Counted from the stretch's first letter, positions 1 through 6,172 are shown. The stretch: DNA of 6,432 bases from Thermodesulfatator sp. (GCA_003978135.1 QOAL01000097.1:1-6432), one strand, 5' to 3'. Numbers and translations are program-made. Notes: generated by a model not told the origin, from the sequence alone.

Positions 1-34
1 GCATTGGAAATAGCTTCCCACTCAGATCAATATT

Positions 35-916
35 TCAGGCAGGGGAGTGGCAGCCCTTCAGGGATTGAAGAATCATTAATGCCATGCGCTTTACCTTCAT
101 GGAGCTGTCATCCAGGAAGGGGATCACCTCGTCGTGCTCGAGACAGTTAAGCTCTACCAGCCGTTCAAGGGCCATGGCACGTACTTCAGCACTTTTGTCC
201 CTTAGCAGCTCCCTGTAGATACCTTCATTTTCCGGCCTGTTCTCAAGCTGTCCGAGGAGAATCAGGATGTCAAGGCGCAAAACACTATCGCCTGATTCCA
301 GCTCTGCTTTGTAAATTGCAGCCACATCATCTTCCCTGTCCTTGAAGCGCCACAGGTTGAAAAGTATGGCCCTTTTCTGGTCAAAGGAACAATTTTTTAT
401 CCTGTCAGCCAGAAGACCCATGACACGGCTGTCCTTCAGGTTGCAAAGGGCGCTCACGGCCAGTTCCTGTATCTCTGCTTCCTGCTCGTACATGCACTCT
501 ATGAGTGGCAGGACTGCCGCAAGGTTTCCTTCCCAGCCTATGGCCATTATGGCCCTTGCCTTAAGGTCAGGATCTCCCTCTGCAATATCATTTACAAGCC
601 TTCGGTTCAATGACTGGGGATCATCCAGGAACGGGCCTATCACCGCCAGATGGATGGCTGCCTGATCCCGGAATTCATCAGGCTCTGATTCATCCTTGAG
701 GATCTCATAGAGGGGCCAGTAGATCTTTTCCTTGGCAATGCTTCCCAGGAGCATCAGGATTTCCTTTCGTAGATCCAGGTCTCCTGCCTTCATGGCCCTT
801 AAAAGAAGTGAAACCGCCCTCTCCCTCTGCTCCAGAATGCGGCCGGGATTTTCTATGAAATATCTTGCCTGTTCCAGCAGACGTTGGTTTGAATCAAAGG
901 GGATGACAGGACGCAT
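35..916 (-). CDS. HEAT-repeat protein, third gene of the DUF2760/Hsp70 operon
   Basis: The product is 293 residues and almost entirely helical. From about residue 33 to 288 it shows tandem HEAT-like units of roughly 31-35 residues. Examples are the helices around 'RKEILMLLGSIA' (50-61), 'LKARAIMAIGWEGN' (118-131), 'IQELAVSALCNL' (149-160), 'LRLDILILLGQL' (213-224), 'VRAMALERLVEL' (245-256) and 'VKRMALMILQSL' (274-285). Such superhelical proteins are binding scaffolds without catalytic residues, and none is seen here. There is no signal peptide or membrane helix, so it is probably cytoplasmic. The ATG begins immediately after the Hsp70 stop codon (TAGATG on the coding strand) with no convincing Shine-Dalgarno sequence, which suggests translation by ribosomes finishing the Hsp70 gene. 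From this arrangement I infer a client-binding or co-chaperone role beside the Hsp70. The repeat class is clear, but the partner and function are unknown. Confidence 0.85.
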   Translation of the reverse strand: MRPVIPFDSNQRLLEQARYFIENPGRILEQRERAVSLLLRAMKAGDLDLRKEILMLLGSIAKEKIYWPLYEILKDESEPDEFRDQAAIHLAVIGPFLDDPQSLNRRLVNDIAEGDPDLKARAIMAIGWEGNLAAVLPLIECMYEQEAEIQELAVSALCNLKDSRVMGLLADRIKNCSFDQKRAILFNLWRFKDREDDVAAIYKAELESGDSVLRLDILILLGQLENRPENEGIYRELLRDKSAEVRAMALERLVELNCLEHDEVIPFLDDSSMKVKRMALMILQSLKGCHSPA

Positions 917-2740
917 CTAATTTCTTACGTCAAATTCCAGGTCAAACTTTAGATCCTTATCCTTTGAAACAAGGCTTATGGCCAGTGTACCCACCTCGGT
1001 AACCCTTGCCTGGAGAGTAACTGGTATGATTGTCCCTGGCTCAATCCCCGGGGCCTCCAGCTCTGTTCGAAGGGTGCTGACCGGCTCTATGGTATCTTCC
1101 CAGTCGTCAATAATATCGCCTGGCTTGTCCTCCGGCCTTTCGTTTGAGCCAAGGAACTTAAACTCTACCTCCTGGCCTACCACCAGGCCGAATTCCTTTT
1201 CAGGGATGTCAACCACCGTGCCCTCTTCCAGGCCCTTGGGCACGACGCAAAGGGCCTTTATCCGGGGTGGCATGCCGGGGATGGCCAGCGTTGCAGACTC
1301 AAGGCCGATGTAATAGGACCTTGGCACACCGCCCCTTATCTTGATCCCCTCTCCCAGCTGAACCATTCCGAAGTGGGCAGCCCCCCTTGAGACTGCAAGG
1401 TCAAGGTCAGTGCCAAGCAGTTCTACAGGCTCCTCTGCCCTTCCCTCTGCCCAGCTCTTTATGACAGCCATTATCCGGTCCCTGAGGACTTGTGCCTTGA
1501 AGACGCCACCGTTAAAGAGAACGGCAGACGGAATGACAGGACCTTCTTCGGCACGGCCTGAAGAGGCAGCTTCCGAGGTCAGGAACTTAGCCAGGTGCCT
1601 GGTAATTGCAGTATCTTCAGCATATGGAAGACCTAGTTCCTGAAGACCCGCCTTCTGCCTCTCAACAGGCATGTCAGTAATGGCGCATTTGGGAAAAAAG
1701 CCCTCCAGGATGATGTCAACAACCTGCTGCCTGGTCAGCTCTGTCCGGATGGTGCCTCCTATCAGGCCTGATCCCCTGCCCGGCACAATGACCGGCACGG
1801 ATTCGAGATCCGGATCTTCCAGGAGTTTTTCCTTGGCCAGTCTCACATTGTTCCACAGGGACTGAAACTGGTGCTGATCGAGCTTTTGTCCCTTGGCCTT
1901 CAAGGCCTCTGCAAGATGCCATGTAAGGGTGAGGTCTATGTTGTCGCCACCAAGAAGAAGGTGCTCACCGACGGCAAGGCGCTCAAGCATGAGCTGGTTG
2001 TCCTGGGCAGAAACCTGGATCAAGCTGAAGTCGCTGGTGCCCCCTCCAACGTCAACTACAAGGATCACGTCTCCGGGTTCAACCTGTTTTTTCCATTCTT
2101 CTCCCTGTCGGTGAAGCCAGGCATAAAAGGCAGCCTGCGGTTCTTCCAGAAGCACCACGTCTGCCAGCCCTGCAGAGGCTGCGGCCTTTACCGTCAGGTC
2201 CCTGGCAACAGCATCAAAGGAGGCCGGTATGGTAATGTAAACATCCTGGTCCTCGAGCATCTCGCCTGCCTTCTTGCCAAGGCCATAGTTCCATGCAGAT
2301 TTGAAATGGCGCAGGTATGTTGCAGTGGCTACAACAGGAGAAATCTTCTGGCAGTCAGGAGCCGCGTCAAGGGGAAGTATGGGCGCAGTTCTGTCAACGC
2401 CGCGGTGACAAAGCCAGCTCTTGGCAGATGAAACAAGCCGTCCAGGCACCTCGGCCCCTCTAACTCTTGCCCATTTTCCAACTACCCTTTCTCCAAAGGG
2501 GTCCCATGGCATGACAAGACCACCGCCCTCCCTCTCCTGCTGAGTGGGAAGGTATATAAATGACGGAAGAAGCCTGTGCTCCTTTACCTCGCCCGGGGCC
2601 TCGATCTGAGGACACAGAAATATCTGGATCTCCTGGGGCTGGCTGCCTTCAGGCTTTTGACTGGTGTCAATATAGGAAAGTACGCTGTTGGTCGTACCAA
2701 GGTCAATGCCAACAACAAAACGTGATCTCGGTTCTTTCAT
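917..2740 (-). CDS. Hsp70-family chaperone/ATPase, lidless
   Basis: The 607-residue protein has a complete Hsp70 actin-like ATPase domain. Phosphate-1 is 'GIDLGTTNS' (11-19). 'YITIPASF' (168-175) and 'EEPQAAFYAW' (199-208) match DnaK segments of the same order. Phosphate-2 is 'VVDVGGGTSDFSL' (228-240), 'GGDNIDLTL' is at 264-272, the adenosine loop is 'LFNGGVFKAQVLRDRI' (408-423), and 'DLDLAVSRGAAHFG' is at 445-458. K107 lies roughly where DnaK has its catalytic lysine. From about 476 a divergent beta substrate-binding domain follows, ending in the strands 'PVTLQARVTEVGTLAISLVSKD' (573-594). The protein stops there, without the helical lid or disordered tail of DnaK (about 638 residues). Linker and peptide-binding segments are poorly conserved, so it is an Hsp70 paralogue and not the housekeeping DnaK. 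It lies 17 bp after the DUF2760 gene and abuts the HEAT gene. No DnaJ or GrpE gene is in the window. ATP-driven remodelling is inferred; the client is unknown. Confidence 0.93.
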   Translation of the reverse strand: MKEPRSRFVVGIDLGTTNSVLSYIDTSQKPEGSQPQEIQIFLCPQIEAPGEVKEHRLLPSFIYLPTQQEREGGGLVMPWDPFGERVVGKWARVRGAEVPGRLVSSAKSWLCHRGVDRTAPILPLDAAPDCQKISPVVATATYLRHFKSAWNYGLGKKAGEMLEDQDVYITIPASFDAVARDLTVKAAASAGLADVVLLEEPQAAFYAWLHRQGEEWKKQVEPGDVILVVDVGGGTSDFSLIQVSAQDNQLMLERLAVGEHLLLGGDNIDLTLTWHLAEALKAKGQKLDQHQFQSLWNNVRLAKEKLLEDPDLESVPVIVPGRGSGLIGGTIRTELTRQQVVDIILEGFFPKCAITDMPVERQKAGLQELGLPYAEDTAITRHLAKFLTSEAASSGRAEEGPVIPSAVLFNGGVFKAQVLRDRIMAVIKSWAEGRAEEPVELLGTDLDLAVSRGAAHFGMVQLGEGIKIRGGVPRSYYIGLESATLAIPGMPPRIKALCVVPKGLEEGTVVDIPEKEFGLVVGQEVEFKFLGSNERPEDKPGDIIDDWEDTIEPVSTLRTELEAPGIEPGTIIPVTLQARVTEVGTLAISLVSKDKDLKFDLEFDVRN

Positions 2741-2757
2741 ATCTTAGCTGTTCCCTG

Positions 2758-3450
2758 TCAGGAAACTTCCACCTCGGCCGGAGCGAGAACATCTGTCTTT
2801 TCCTTTCCGGTCCATTTCGGAAGATTTATCTTGGTATAGCGCCATCCGCTATGGCGAATTACCCCGTGAAACGGTGGATTGCCATGAACATTTCCAATAA
2901 GGCGAATCTTTGCAGGATCAAAATCCTCTTCTATCTCCACCTCACTTCCTTCAGGTGCGTCAAGTACAGGCTTGAGCCCCAGGGCATCATTGAGCGCTGC
3001 CTTGCATCCCCTGTGGACCTCTCTTACTGCTGCTCCTATCTGCGCATCATCATAGGGTTCTATATCCTCCTGGAGAAAATCAAGAAATCTGCCCTCTCTC
3101 TGCAGGAGACCCAGAAGCTGCACCACTGCAACCTCCTTTGGATACAGGTCTTCTGCCGTCTCTTCCACCGGTTCCCCGGTTATCTCTTCCTTTGCAGCCT
3201 CTTGCTCTTCTGCTGTTTGTTCAGGTACAATGGCTTCTTTCTCGGCTGTTGACACTTCACCAGCTATTGACTGAAGGGCCAAGGCAAAGAGGACCCAGCC
3301 AGCAAGAGGAGCACCTGCCAGCACCCACCCCTGCCACATCTGCAGTAATTCCTGGTGAAAATAAAGCACCGCTCCGGTACCACAATTTACGCACGCAAAG
3401 ATAAAAAAAGACAGCCAGACAATGGTAGCCTTTATATTTTTCTGTTCCAT
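2758..3450 (-). CDS. DUF2760 family membrane protein, first gene of the Hsp70 operon
   Basis: The product is 230 residues. Two hydrophobic helices at about 8-31 and 41-62 form an N-terminal hairpin anchor. A strongly acidic Glu/Ala-rich linker follows (about 64-101), then a soluble domain (104-228). That domain carries the hallmarks I associate with DUF2760: 'QLLGLLQREGRFLDFLQEDI' (111-130), 'AQIGAAVREVHRGCKAAL' (136-153), 'FDPAKIRLIGNVHGNPPF' (177-194) and 'GVIRHSGWR' (196-204). The domain has no established function. I recall it as commonly encoded next to Hsp70 paralogues, and here it precedes one by 17 bp. With both helices in the membrane, the conserved domain probably faces the cytoplasm and could dock the Hsp70 at the membrane; this is inference. 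The ATG at 3450 is preceded by a poor Shine-Dalgarno match (GGCGGG about 9 bases upstream). Family assignment is from memory of the motif pattern. Confidence 0.85.
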   Translation of the reverse strand: MEQKNIKATIVWLSFFIFACVNCGTGAVLYFHQELLQMWQGWVLAGAPLAGWVLFALALQSIAGEVSTAEKEAIVPEQTAEEQEAAKEEITGEPVEETAEDLYPKEVAVVQLLGLLQREGRFLDFLQEDIEPYDDAQIGAAVREVHRGCKAALNDALGLKPVLDAPEGSEVEIEEDFDPAKIRLIGNVHGNPPFHGVIRHSGWRYTKINLPKWTGKEKTDVLAPAEVEVS

Positions 3451-3645
3451 TTTTTCAAACCCGCCAGTTTTTTAAATTAAGGACAAACGGCCCGGGAGGC
3501 CGTTTTCATGGGAATGAGAATAATCACTATTTGTGTGCTTGTCGAGATTACAAACAGGAGCTCATGGCACGTTAATCCAATTTTTTCTGATTTTATCAGC
3601 GCCCCTTCGCTAAAGCGGCCGACAGCTTTTCCCAACTTTGATCTA
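3451..3645. other. Non-coding leader region upstream of the DUF2760 gene
   Basis: Together with the adjacent repeat element this is a stretch of 343 bases with no convincing gene (3451-3793). This part holds a GC-rich hairpin (3485-3505, listed separately), a small dyad CTGAT-TTT-ATCAG (3587-3599) and AT-rich DNA. The promoter of the DUF2760-Hsp70-HEAT operon should lie here, but I found no minus-strand -35/-10 pair with good spacing. A TGGCAC at 3565-3570 resembles half of a sigma54 site but lacks the TTGC half. An open frame of 99 codons spans part of this region and the palindromic repeat. I regard it as non-coding, because most of its codons are repeat sequence and its product has no recognisable pattern. 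Confidence 0.5.
3485..3505 (-). terminator. Strong hairpin, possible terminator of the AOR/MoaD transcript
   Basis: AAACGGCC and GGCCGTTT form a perfect 8-bp stem around a 5-base loop. On the minus strand the stem ends in TTT and is followed by GTCCTT and an AT-rich run; on the plus strand a TTTT run overlaps the stem. This is the form of an intrinsic, possibly bidirectional terminator. It lies about 290 bp downstream of the MoaD-like stop codon and 35 bp upstream of the DUF2760 start. It would therefore separate the two minus-strand operons, or act as an attenuator in the DUF2760 leader if that transcript starts further upstream. The T-tract is imperfect, so efficiency is uncertain. Confidence 0.5.
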
Positions 3646-3790
3646 GTGTCCATCCAGAAATAGGCAATTTTGTTCGAGGGCAAGACGCAAGGAGGCGAAA
3701 AAGCGCAGTGTACCGGGCGTACATGAATGAGCATTTTTCGCCGACGAGCAACACAGTCATCGGTCAAAAGGGCCATTTATGGATGGACAC
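3646..3790. repeat. 145-bp imperfect palindromic repeat element (MITE/REP-like) after the MoaD-like gene
   Basis: The ends are inverted repeats. GTGTCCATCCA (3646-3656) is matched perfectly by TGGATGGACAC (3780-3790), and the similarity continues inward to about 26-27 bp (ending in TTTTG at 3672 and CAAAA at 3765). An inner stem pairs GGCGAAAAA (3694-3702) with TTTTTCGCC (3734-3742). The apex is GTAC-CGGGC-GTAC (3710-3722). The element starts 3 bp after the MoaD-like stop codon. No obvious target-site duplication flanks it. It resembles dispersed intergenic hairpin repeats that I recall from deltaproteobacterial genomes; copy number cannot be judged from one window. Confidence 0.75.
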
Positions 3791-3793
3791 GAA

Positions 3794-4018
3794 CTAACCT
3801 CCTCCTACCATAGGAAACAGGGCAAGCACGTCGTTGTCAGAAAGGACATGATCTAAACGGCAGTGGCGGGAGTTGACCATTGAAACTCCCACCTCATCCA
3901 ATGGGATTTCCAAGAGCTCTATAACCTGGCTGACGCTTGTTCCAGGCCTGACGTTCATTTGCTTTTCCTTGAACCTGCCAAGCCTGAAACGTCCAAAAAG
4001 CCTTATTATTACGGTCAT
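3794..4018 (-). CDS. MoaD/ThiS-family ubiquitin-like sulfur-carrier protein
   Basis: This 74-residue beta-grasp protein opens with the strand 'MTVIIRLFGRFR'. It continues with 'VRPGTSVSQVIELLEIP' (the usual loop and helix), 'VSMVNSRHC' and 'VLSDNDVLALFPMVGGG', matching the family pattern 'vNg..v..d..L.dgDeValfPpvaGG'. The C-terminal Gly-Gly is the feature that MoaD/ThiS proteins use for adenylation and thiocarboxylation. In molybdopterin synthesis MoaD supplies sulfur to MoaE. Standalone MoaD-like proteins next to AOR-type enzymes are presumed to serve the tungsten/molybdenum pterin cofactor, and that role is inferred here. It lies 181 bp downstream of the AOR gene on the same strand, with a hairpin repeat in the gap. 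An in-frame stop lies 12 bases upstream of the ATG, which fixes the start. No Shine-Dalgarno sequence is visible (the upstream bases on the coding strand read GATTAATCAACTTC). No MoaE or MoeB gene is nearby. Confidence 0.88.
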   Translation of the reverse strand: MTVIIRLFGRFRLGRFKEKQMNVRPGTSVSQVIELLEIPLDEVGVSMVNSRHCRLDHVLSDNDVLALFPMVGGG

Positions 4019-4037
4019 GAAGTTGATTAATCAGAAG

Positions 4038-4146
4038 GTAAGCCATCACATGGCGCTGCATCTGCTGTGTTGGCGGGCACTTGAAGTACAGGGAGTACGT
4101 CTGCGCGCCCGCCGCCTTACATCTGCAGCACCCTGTAATCGCTTAC
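4038..4146. repeat. 109-bp palindromic repeat between the AOR and MoaD-like genes
   Basis: The outer arms are about 23 bp, with 19 positions complementary: GTAAGCCATCACATGG at 4038-4053 continuing through GCTGCA at 4055-4060, against TGCAGC at 4124-4129 through GCTTAC at 4141-4146. An inner perfect 7-bp stem pairs GGCGGGC (4072-4078) with GCCCGCC (4107-4113). Near the apex is GTAC-AGGGA-GTAC (4086-4098), the same motif form as in the 3646-3790 element, although the arms differ. The element fills most of the gap between the two genes. It would form a long hairpin in the AOR/MoaD transcript, where it could affect 3'-end stability, termination or the ratio of the two products. Confidence 0.72.
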
Positions 4147-4199
4147 TGGAGAGAGCGACCGCAAGTTTCCACGATTCAGCTCTCCTGTGAGGAATTACA

Positions 4200-5927
4200 T
4201 CAGAAGTCCCAGAATGCATCAATCTCATCACCACTGAAATCCCAAACCACATTGTGGGGCGGGACAGGCTCCCTGGAAAAGAAATCAGGCAGCCTGTCAT
4301 GGGCCGGGGTAAAGCCTGCCTTCATGTTGAACTCCCTTTCTGTCTTCAGGATACTGCTGCCAAGATTCATAAAATCATCAATGGTGAGCTGGGTGCCAAA
4401 CCTGGCGTTTATCATGTCCACCAGGGCTGGCAGACATTTTTCATCATCCAGGATGGCGAATGCAGTAAAAATGCACATGCCCGTTGAGTCCACTGCCGCG
4501 GTGGCTATCTGAAGATTCCTTGAAAGTTCCACCTGGCCTTCCTTGGAAAGAGGATCAACATGACCCCCGGAGTTAAGGATATTGGTGGCGATGGTATATC
4601 CTGAAGTGTGATCCGCGCCCATGGTCGAAGTGGCATAGGTTATGCCTATCCCCTTGACTGCCCTGGGATCATAGGCTGGAATGGCCTGGTTCTTTACAAC
4701 TGGCACCCTGGTTACGCCAAATGCCCTGCCCACAGAGGCGGCGCCGCAGCCTATTATCCTGCCTAAAGGCGTACCTTGTGAAACCTCCTCCCTGAGAATG
4801 CGCAGGGCCTCCTTTCCATCTCCGAATTCCAGTATACCAGCCTCCATGGCGACCCCCATGGCCACAGATGTCTCAATGGTATCTATACCAATATCATCCA
4901 TTACATGATCTGCTTCTGCAATAACGTCAAGGTCGTCAACACAGCAGTCAGCACCCATGGCCCAGATGGATTCATATTCAAAGCCCGAGGTCAGATATTT
5001 TCCTTCCTTGTCGTTATAGACTTGGGAACACTGAATTATGCAGCCCTTGTGGCAGAAATGCTTCACCTTCCCGCCACGCTTCTTTATCAGGTCGTGCATG
5101 GTCTCGCCTGATATCTTGTCATGACCGTCAAACTGGCCGGAGGTGAAATTGCGGGTGGGAAGGGCCCCTGCCTCATTTATTATGTTTATCAGTATATCTG
5201 TACCGTATTCCCCCAGCCCCTCGGTTATGGGATGGTCCAGGAGCGCCTTGGCAAAGGTACGGCTTGCCCCCTTAAATTTCTCTGGATCTGCAATGGGAAT
5301 CTTGCTGTCTGCAGGATCTATGGTGATGAATTTTATCTTCTTTGAACCCATAACCGCCCCAAGGCCTCCACGACCGTGGGAGCGCAGCTTGCCATCCGGG
5401 TCCTTCACCGAGATATTTGCAGCCAGCATGCGCATCTCCCCGCATGGCCCAATGGTGATAACGCCGTGCCTTTCCCCAAAACGTTCTCTGACTGCTTCAA
5501 CAACCCTGAAATTCCCCTGGCCAACAAGCTCGGTCTCTTCCTGGATACGTACCCCCTCAGGGGTCAGGTGCAGGCTGTACCACTTGTCTCCAGAGGGCTT
5601 TCCCTCGATGATAAGGGCTTTGCAGCCGAGACGAGCCAGCATCTGGGCAGCAGTACCGCCAGCGTTTGATTCCTTTATTGTGCCTGTAAGCGGACTCTTT
5701 GCCCCGCAGGAAAGACGGCCTGAATTTGCCGCCACAGTCCCGGAAAGGAGCCCCGGGGCAAAAACCAGCTTGTTCAACGGACCAAGAGGGTGACAGGTCG
5801 GATCGACCTCTGCCGCTACAACAGCGGATGTCAACCCCCTGCCCCCAAGCCCTGCCCATCCTTCAGGCACATCTTCAATCCTGGTACTGAGATCTGTCAT
5901 GTTTACCCTGAAAATTCGGTCGCTCAT
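4200..5927 (-). CDS. Aldehyde:ferredoxin oxidoreductase (AOR) family tungsto/molybdoenzyme
   Basis: AOR-family enzymes oxidise aldehydes to acids, or the reverse, at a tungsten or molybdenum bis-pterin centre with one 4Fe-4S cluster. With the start at 5927 the protein has 575 residues, a normal length. N-domain signatures are 'GLGGRGLTS' (26-34), 'SPLTGTIKESNAGGT' (78-92) and 'GRGGLGAVMGSKKIK' (185-199). Cluster ligands appear to be C292, C296, C300 and C485. The two pterin-contact motifs of form DxxGx(D/C) are 'DDIGID' (344-349) and 'DSTGMC' (480-485). The first cysteines are spaced C-x3-C-x3-C, whereas Pyrococcus AOR has C-x2-C-x3-C. An in-frame GTG (5948) and ATG (5939) lie upstream, but GGAGGAG sits 3 bases before the ATG at 5927, so I prefer that start. 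There is no signal peptide, so the enzyme is cytoplasmic. A MoaD-like gene follows on the same strand. The substrate and electron acceptor cannot be told. Confidence 0.93.
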   Translation of the reverse strand: MSDRIFRVNMTDLSTRIEDVPEGWAGLGGRGLTSAVVAAEVDPTCHPLGPLNKLVFAPGLLSGTVAANSGRLSCGAKSPLTGTIKESNAGGTAAQMLARLGCKALIIEGKPSGDKWYSLHLTPEGVRIQEETELVGQGNFRVVEAVRERFGERHGVITIGPCGEMRMLAANISVKDPDGKLRSHGRGGLGAVMGSKKIKFITIDPADSKIPIADPEKFKGASRTFAKALLDHPITEGLGEYGTDILINIINEAGALPTRNFTSGQFDGHDKISGETMHDLIKKRGGKVKHFCHKGCIIQCSQVYNDKEGKYLTSGFEYESIWAMGADCCVDDLDVIAEADHVMDDIGIDTIETSVAMGVAMEAGILEFGDGKEALRILREEVSQGTPLGRIIGCGAASVGRAFGVTRVPVVKNQAIPAYDPRAVKGIGITYATSTMGADHTSGYTIATNILNSGGHVDPLSKEGQVELSRNLQIATAAVDSTGMCIFTAFAILDDEKCLPALVDMINARFGTQLTIDDFMNLGSSILKTEREFNMKAGFTPAHDRLPDFFSREPVPPHNVVWDFSGDEIDAFWDF

Positions 5928-5930
5928 TTT

Positions 5931-5937
5931 CTCCTCC
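5931..5937 (-). promoter_or_regulatory. Shine-Dalgarno sequence that decides the AOR start
   Basis: On the coding strand GGAGGAG is followed by AAA and then ATG at 5927-5925. Its GGAGG core is 5 bases from that ATG. This is by far the best ribosome-binding site upstream of the AOR gene. It overlaps the in-frame ATG at 5939 and lies downstream of the in-frame GTG at 5948, so initiation at either of those would translate through it. This supports a 575-residue product and not the longer 582-residue one. Confidence 0.8.
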
Positions 5938-6012
5938 ATCTGGCTCACAGGTCTTGCCCGGATATCACAAACATGGATAATAGCCTGAAACTTTACACCC
6001 TGAAAGAAAACA

Positions 6013-6041
6013 ATTATAAAAGAGCCTGCTTATTTTGTCAG
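6013..6041 (-). promoter_or_regulatory. Sigma70-type promoter for the AOR/MoaD operon
   Basis: On the minus strand a -35 box CTGACA (6041-6036, one mismatch to TTGACA) is followed by a 17-bp spacer and a perfect -10 box TATAAT (6018-6013). Transcription would start near 6006, giving a leader of about 79 bases before the AOR ATG at 5927. The heptamer CCTGAAA (plus-strand reading) occurs twice around the predicted start and leader (5984-5990 and 5999-6005, 15 bp apart), and could be a regulator site. A 79-base leader is too short for a molybdenum-cofactor riboswitch. Confidence 0.75.
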
Positions 6042-6074
6042 GCGCAAACCACCCTGTTCCATAAATGGCTATGT

Positions 6075-6108
6075 TGCCGGCAGTGCACAGAAGCGGGAGC
6101 AATCCCGC
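6075..6108. promoter_or_regulatory. Dyad-rich segment between divergent promoters, possible operator
   Basis: The segment contains the palindrome TGCCGGCA (6075-6082), GTGCAC (6083-6088) and a perfect 6-bp hairpin GCGGGA-GCAA-TCCCGC (6093-6108) with a GNRA-type loop. Its centre, about 6092, falls midway between the -35 boxes of the AOR promoter (6041) and the candidate symporter promoter (6144). That is a natural place for a regulator acting on both. I cannot name the regulator, and the sites do not match the ModE consensus as I know it. Confidence 0.35.
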
Positions 6109-6143
6109 CACATTACCGTATGCCTTCTGCCCCATATTCAGGG

Positions 6144-6172
6144 TTGGCTGCCAGTAAACAATAAAATATTCT
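6144..6172 (+). promoter_or_regulatory. Candidate sigma70-type promoter for the symporter gene
   Basis: The -35 box TTGGCT (6144-6149, four of six consensus bases) and the -10 box TATTCT (6167-6172, four of six) are separated by exactly 17 bp of AT-rich DNA. The predicted start near 6179 would leave a short leader of about 23 bases before the GTG at 6202. The match is moderate and rests mainly on spacing and position. Confidence 0.42.

Noticed and set aside
1..34. Start of a further minus-strand gene after the HEAT gene (an ATG at 4-2 or a GTG within 1-30)
   Set aside because: Too few bases are available to tell a coding start from chance, although a further operon gene is likely beyond the edge.
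1871..2431. 186-codon plus-strand frame
   Set aside because: It is entirely antisense to the Hsp70 ATPase domain, with no recognisable domain in its translation.
2560..3252. 230-codon plus-strand frame
   Set aside because: It is antisense to the Hsp70 start and the DUF2760 gene, both of which have clear family motifs on the other strand.
3565..3580. Half of a sigma54 promoter (TGGCAC)
   Set aside because: The TTGC half-site is missing at the required distance, and the orientation points away from the flanking minus-strand genes.
3477..3776. 99-codon open frame on the minus strand between the DUF2760 and MoaD-like genes
   Set aside because: It covers most of the palindromic repeat and the terminator-like hairpin, starts inside the repeat, and its product has no family pattern.
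4046..4300. 84-codon minus-strand frame overlapping the AOR 3' end and the hairpin repeat
   Set aside because: It is out of frame with the well-supported AOR gene, and its arginine-rich product is what GC-rich hairpin DNA gives by chance.
5143..5793. 216-codon plus-strand frame
   Set aside because: It is antisense to the AOR N-terminal domain and rich in Pro/Ser/Arg as expected of a shadow frame.
5928..6012. Possible Moco/Tuco riboswitch in the AOR leader
   Set aside because: The predicted leader is only about 79 bases and shows no multistem architecture. The stronger hairpins at 6075-6108 lie upstream of the promoter and so outside this transcript.
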